From Acidimicrobiaceae bacterium (GTDB lineage Bacteria; Actinomycetota; Acidimicrobiia; Acidimicrobiales; Bog-793): a DNA stretch of 64,000 bases. The position numbers and the translations under genes were made by a program. Where the stretch lies: positions 37,832 through 101,831 of the forward strand of contig PLKG01000098.1 of the NCBI GenBank assembly GCA_003140595.1, read 5' to 3'. The notes beneath the pieces are model-generated. The model was not told the origin of the DNA. It ran no database searches and was given only the letters and a program-made list of their open reading frames with translations. Positions within the stretch are counted from its first letter, which is position 1. Every line of letters starts with the position of its first letter. Below are positions 60,028 through 64,000 of this stretch, piece by piece.

Positions 60028-60290
60028 ATGGCCGTCATTGACAGCCATATCTGGAGTGGCGCAACTTCCTGCGTCGCGGGCGACACCAACCCTGTCGCTG
60101 GAGCGTGCCTACAGCGCGGCACACGCCGGTGAGAACCGTCGGGCGTTATTGGCAGTGGACTGGCTCGTGCGCTGACCAAGTGGCAAGACTCTCGGACAGC
60201 TGTTCCCATTGCGGCGGCGCCTACATGCCTACGAGCGCCCGCCGGACTATGTCTCAGGCAAAACTCAAGGCTTTCAGACAGTGCATCCCA
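60028..60290 (+). pseudogene. Possible relic of an amidohydrolase (amidohydro_2-like) gene
   Basis: MAVIDSHIWSGATSCVAG (compare VIDxDIH N-termini) and, in another frame about 170 bp later, LFPLRRRLHAYERPPDYVSGKTQGFQTVHPTD (compare RPPSEYVRxxxxxTTQPxE). Boundaries approximate. Confidence 0.3.
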
Positions 60291-60729
60291 CGGACCAAAG
60301 GCGCCCTGCGGTGGCCGTCCTCCTCCTGGCCCGACACTGGGCCTGTCGATGGATTGGTGCACGACCCCCTACGCCTTGCGAGGAAAGCCGAGAGCCGTGC
60401 ACCGTCGGAAAGTATGCGCTGTCAGAGTGCTCTGCGCTAGGGGAAGACCGCACGGCGTGTTCCAGTACCACCGAGCGCGCTCAACACCGATCGAGTGACC
60501 GGCCGAACGGGCGTCAGCGAGGAGTCGAACTCGAGCCTGCTGCCGCGGCTTGAACATGTGCCACCCGGGCCAGACTGAGAACCAGTGCCAACACTGGAAC
60601 CGTTTTCGAAATGTTGGTACGGGCGCTTCGATGAACCGGCTGACGGTCCATCATCGGTCGACGATCTTGGCCGCGGCCCTCTCCGCTCCATTGGCGAGGT
60701 GAGTTAGCACCGCCGATGTTCCGTGGCAG

Positions 60730-61626
60730 TCACTCTCGTGTGAGTCCCGCGACCGGGACATCGATCGACTTGATCGACCATCCCGCGAGGGACGCAATGA
60801 CAAGAGTCCGACCTTCTGGGCCCCCGAAACACAGGTTCGTAGGCGTGCACAGGTACTCACCGCTGTAATCATCCAGGAAGATGCGCAGTTCGCCGTCGGG
60901 TTCGACCGTGTAGATCCGGTCTGGTCGGCAGCAACCAATGTAAAGACGTCCTTCTTGATCGAGCGCAAGCCCGTCAGGCACGGCCCGGGGCAGCAGGACA
61001 TATTCGGTGCGCGTGCCCAATCGGCCGGCGTTGAAGCCGTAGCGTGAGACTCCCGGCAGGCGCCCTTCCACGACGTACATCACCTCCCGCCCTTCGTCGA
61101 GCGCGAGACCATTTGGAAAACGGCGGCATTCCTCGTCGGCAATACGGGGCAGCTCCCCAGGCCGCACGCAGAAGAGATAGCCGTTATCGGTGTCCCAACC
61201 CGATCCCGATTCGGTCGCCCAGATCGTGCCGTCGCTCGCCACTACTGGATAGTTGGGCGATACGAGCTTGCGCCCTTGCACGGAGCCGGCGATCACCTCA
61301 ACGCTCCCCGAGGCCTGGATACGCAGCAACTCCGCCCGCCCGGTATCGCAGGCCACGCAGGCCCCAGCCTGATCGAATGCGATTCCTAGGAGGAAGCCGC
61401 CCGTGCTGGCAACAACCTCCACCTCTCCTGACTCCGGTGAGATCCGGAGGAGATCGCCGGACTCCGTGCCGCAGTAGACAGCCCCTTGGTGCCACGCGAC
61501 GCACTCAGGGTGGTCGATTCCCGAGACAAGTGTTACCAGCTCACGTGTGGCGTCCCGCACCGGGTAGTGGACGCTGGTTCCGCCACTGTTTGTTTCGACG
61601 AGCATGTGTCCCGATTCGGAGTTCAA
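60730..61626 (-). CDS. SMP-30/gluconolactonase family protein
   Basis: GIDHPECVAWHQGAVYCGTESGDLLRISPESGEVEVVASTGGFLLGIAFDQAGACVACD...FPNGLALDEGREVMYVVEGRLPGVSRYGF...VPDGLALDQEGRLYIGCCRPDRIYTVEPDG. Confidence 0.93.
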   Translation of the reverse strand: MNSESGHMLVETNSGGTSVHYPVRDATRELVTLVSGIDHPECVAWHQGAVYCGTESGDLLRISPESGEVEVVASTGGFLLGIAFDQAGACVACDTGRAELLRIQASGSVEVIAGSVQGRKLVSPNYPVVASDGTIWATESGSGWDTDNGYLFCVRPGELPRIADEECRRFPNGLALDEGREVMYVVEGRLPGVSRYGFNAGRLGTRTEYVLLPRAVPDGLALDQEGRLYIGCCRPDRIYTVEPDGELRIFLDDYSGEYLCTPTNLCFGGPEGRTLVIASLAGWSIKSIDVPVAGLTRE

Positions 61627-61640
61627 GCTTCTCCCCTTCG

Positions 61641-61916
61641 TCAGCGACGGCCACGATCAGTGCTCCGTCGGCACCAGATCCCCGAGTTCAGCACAGGCAG
61701 CCGGTGGGTAACCTTAGGTTTGGCGACCCAGTACCCCCACCCTCCGGCCCCCGAGCCAGCTCCGCCGGTCTGACCGTCCTGGATCACGACGTCGTCGGGG
61801 CTCTCGTCCTGGGTCTTCACGGCGTCGGTGACAACCATGTCGGGATCACGGCCCGTCTCACGCATGGCGTCGGCCCATATGGCCGTCGCGGCGGCCTTGC
61901 GCTCGTGCTCGGTCAT
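61641..61916 (-). CDS. Hypothetical protein
   Basis: MTEHERKAAATAIWADAMRETGRDPDMVVTDAVKTQ...; frame stays open upstream (APRLFSRIPSGYFDM), so the start is uncertain. Confidence 0.45.
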   Translation of the reverse strand: MTEHERKAAATAIWADAMRETGRDPDMVVTDAVKTQDESPDDVVIQDGQTGGAGSGAGGWGYWVAKPKVTHRLPVLNSGIWCRRSTDRGRR

Positions 61917-62122
61917 GTCGAAGTAGCCCGATGGGATGCGTGAGAAGAGTCGCGGCGCTTGATAAGTGGCTGCGCAACGAGCCGCTGACGGCTCGCCGCA
62001 CCGGTGATCTCCCGGCGCCGGCGGGCAGCTGACCGGTTGGAGCGCTCAGTCCTTGTAGGGTGCTGCCTCACAAAGTGTTCGGCGTACCTCAGTTGCCGTC
62101 CCGCCCTTTTGAAAGGACAAGG

Positions 62123-64000
62123 ATGACCCGTTCCCGACTTCTGTTGACAGGGGTCCTGACCCTGGGCACCCTGTTCGTGCCCGCTGCAGCTGCCATGGGC
62201 TCTCCCAAGTTGGCCTCACCTGCGTGCACGGACAGTTGGAAGGCTCCGACCAGCGGACTGTGGTCTGACGCCGGCAACTGGACCGCTGGGGTCCCCGGTG
62301 AAGCAGGCCCCGTCGCGGCCTGCATCACGGTCTCGGGCACCTACACCGTGACGCTGGCCCCGTGGTCCATAGGTACCGCCGACCCCAACCACCAGTTTGC
62401 CGCCATCACGTCACTCGCCCTCGGCGCTGCTAGCGGACCGGGGGAGCAGACCCTGGTCGTCCTCGGGCAGAGCAGCCCCAACGACAGCAACGAGCAGGTC
62501 AACACGACGGGCCTGAGCACGACGGCACCGAGCCTGATCACCGCCCACGGCCGGTTGGTCCTGAGCTCGACTGACGGCGGGGAGAAGGCCAAGGGCGTTC
62601 CTTATGGGGGGGACGCAGTGGTCAGTGGCGCCCCGTTCACCAACTATGGCGCCGTCACGATGACGGTCCAGGACGCCAATAACAAAGCGGCCAACTACAC
62701 ACAGTTCTACAGCGCCTTGACCAATGAGCCCAAGGCTTCTGTGACCGACCAGTCGGGCCTCCTGGACGTCAACTCGGTCACCAACGACGGCACATGGACG
62801 GTGGCGCCCGGAGCTTCGATGGACCTTGCCTTCCAAACACCCGGGAGCGGCTATGCCGCCGGGGTGTTCACCAACTCGGGGACTATCAACAACGGCGGCA
62901 CTATTTCGGCCCAGGGCGCGACCTGGTCGCAGCTCGGCGGAGCGGTCGCGGGCAACGCGGTGGCCTTGCAGGTCGGCACCAAACTGGTGGACCACGCCGG
63001 GGCGGGCAAGTTCGTCGTGAACGTGGAAAGCGCCAGCCTGGTGGGCATCGTCCCTAAGGGCCAGACGATCACCGTCGTGGGCGAGGTCTACGGCTACCAG
63101 GGCGAGAACTACAACAGCACGACCCTCGGGCTGGGCGGCACGACGGTTGTCAACGACGGGACCATCGTGGTCGATGCTCAAGGGACCAAGACCACCGGCG
63201 GGGCGGCGGTGCTAAGCGATGGCACTATCGACAACCACGGCAACCTCGTGGCCGAGGTGACCCACTCGTCGTGGCCCGTCGAGTGGCAACAAGTCGCCTT
63301 GACCAACGAGGTCGGAGGGACGATTACAGACCAGTCCGGCCTTCTGCAGGTCAACTCTGTTTCCAATGACGGCGCTTTGACAGTGGCACCGGGTGCGTCC
63401 CTGGACGTGCTGTCCGGAGCCCTGCCCAACGGCGTGTTCACCAACTCGGGGACTATCAACAACGGCGGCACGATTTCGGCCCAGGGCGCGACCTGGTCGC
63501 AGCTCGGCGGAGCGGTCGCGGGCAACGCGGTGGCCTTGCAGGTCGGCACCAAACTGGTGGACCACGCCGGGGCGGGCAAGTTCGTCGTGAACGTGGAAAG
63601 CGCCAGCCTGGTGGGCATCGTCCCTAAGGGCCAGACGATCACCGTCGTGGGCGAGGTCTACGGCTACCAGGGCGAGAACTACAACAGCACGACCCTCGGG
63701 CTGGGCGGCACGACGGTTGTCAACAACGGGACAATCGTGCTCGACGCCCAAGGGTCCAAGACCGGGGGAGGCGCTGCCGATATCAACGATGGCACCTTGC
63801 GCAACAACGGCGCCATCCTGGCCGAGGTGCACGGCTCGGCGTGGACAGTCAACTGGCAGATCGGGCTGACGAACAACCGGTCCGGAAAGGTTACCGTGAC
63901 CGGCGGGATGCTGAACGAGTCGGGAGGTGGCTCGGACGCCAACGCCGGTACAGTGACGGTCGCCCCTGGGGCCACCTGGCTCCTCCAGCAGGGATCGGCG
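62123..64000 (+). CDS. Large secreted repeat protein, 626 codons in window, runs off the end (no stop)
   Basis: ATG at 62123 after AAAGGACAAGG; signal peptide MTRSRLLLTGVLTLGTLFVPAAAAMG; LWSDAGNWTAGVPG motif; repeated modules TNEPKASVTDQSGLLDVNSVTNDGTWTVAPGAS / TNEVGGTITDQSGLLQVNSVSNDGALTVAPGAS / TNNRSGKVTVTGGML...TVTVAPGAT. Frame read to 64000 without a stop. Confidence 0.93.
   Translation, partial: MTRSRLLLTGVLTLGTLFVPAAAAMGSPKLASPACTDSWKAPTSGLWSDAGNWTAGVPGEAGPVAACITVSGTYTVTLAPWSIGTADPNHQFAAITSLALGAASGPGEQTLVVLGQSSPNDSNEQVNTTGLSTTAPSLITAHGRLVLSSTDGGEKAKGVPYGGDAVVSGAPFTNYGAVTMTVQDANNKAANYTQFYSALTNEPKASVTDQSGLLDVNSVTNDGTWTVAPGASMDLAFQTPGSGYAAGVFTNSGTINNGGTISAQGATWSQLGGAVAGNAVALQVGTKLVDHAGAGKFVVNVESASLVGIVPKGQTITVVGEVYGYQGENYNSTTLGLGGTTVVNDGTIVVDAQGTKTTGGAAVLSDGTIDNHGNLVAEVTHSSWPVEWQQVALTNEVGGTITDQSGLLQVNSVSNDGALTVAPGASLDVLSGALPNGVFTNSGTINNGGTISAQGATWSQLGGAVAGNAVALQVGTKLVDHAGAGKFVVNVESASLVGIVPKGQTITVVGEVYGYQGENYNSTTLGLGGTTVVNNGTIVLDAQGSKTGGGAADINDGTLRNNGAILAEVHGSAWTVNWQIGLTNNRSGKVTVTGGMLNESGGGSDANAGTVTVAPGATWLLQQGSA
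62864..63154 (+). repeat. Direct repeat copy A (291 bp), near-identical to 63434-63724
   Basis: Visual alignment at constant 570-bp offset: only 62902 (t) versus 63472 (g) differs, synonymous ACT/ACG Thr. Confidence 0.92.
63434..63724 (+). repeat. Direct repeat copy B (291 bp), near-identical to 62864-63154
   Basis: See copy A; sequence on either side of the 291-bp block is clearly diverged. Confidence 0.92.

Noticed and set aside
60515-60560. tRNA-like T-arm string (GGAGTCGAACTC) near 60527
   Set aside because: The T-stem does not pair properly and no acceptor, D or anticodon arms could be assembled around it.
62411-63832. Long minus-strand ORFs (62411..63181, 63178..63642, 63212..63832) with repeated MIVWPLGTMPTRLALSTFTTN peptides
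   Set aside because: Antisense shadow ORFs of the repeat protein at 62123-64000; they repeat only because the sense DNA repeats, and they lack protein-family character.

Overview
High-GC window that looks like actinobacterial chromosome. Acidimicrobiia-like affiliation is inferred from gene content and style, not tested. About 60 protein-coding genes are supportable. No rRNA, convincing tRNA, CRISPR array, IS element or prophage was seen. Left part (1-9.7 kb) is housekeeping: rpmF, DUF177, coaD, rsmD, recG, a DAK2/FakA-like kinase, rpmB, thiL and pckG. From 9.7 to 30 kb: a DUF4331 cluster, MFS transporters, a SUF Fe-S operon (sufB, a Cys4 ORF, sufD, a Rieske ferredoxin, sufC), rfbC, an Fpg/Nei glycosylase, a CitE-like lyase, dienelactone hydrolase, fumC and an NlpC/P60 hydrolase. 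From 30 to 42 kb: a translationally coupled MarR / DHA2-MFS / DoxX-Rieske fusion operon, TetR, an aldo/keto reductase and a GNAT-acyl-CoA synthetase fusion. At 42-47.4 kb there is a split, convergent [NiFe]-hydrogenase maturation locus (hypE-hypF facing hypD and hypC) with no structural hydrogenase genes. From 47 to 62 kb: cell-envelope and lipid genes, including a secreted PLD protein, an acyl-CoA ligase, a GYWL-repeat/SGNH protein, a GMC oxidoreductase, rpiA and an SMP-30 lactonase. The window ends inside a large secreted repeat protein (62123 to >64000) that is absent from the supplied ORF track because it has no stop codon in the window. It contains two 291-bp DNA segments that differ at one synonymous position. 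Two decayed genes were also recognised by eye: an eIF-2B-like pseudogene and a possible amidohydrolase relic.
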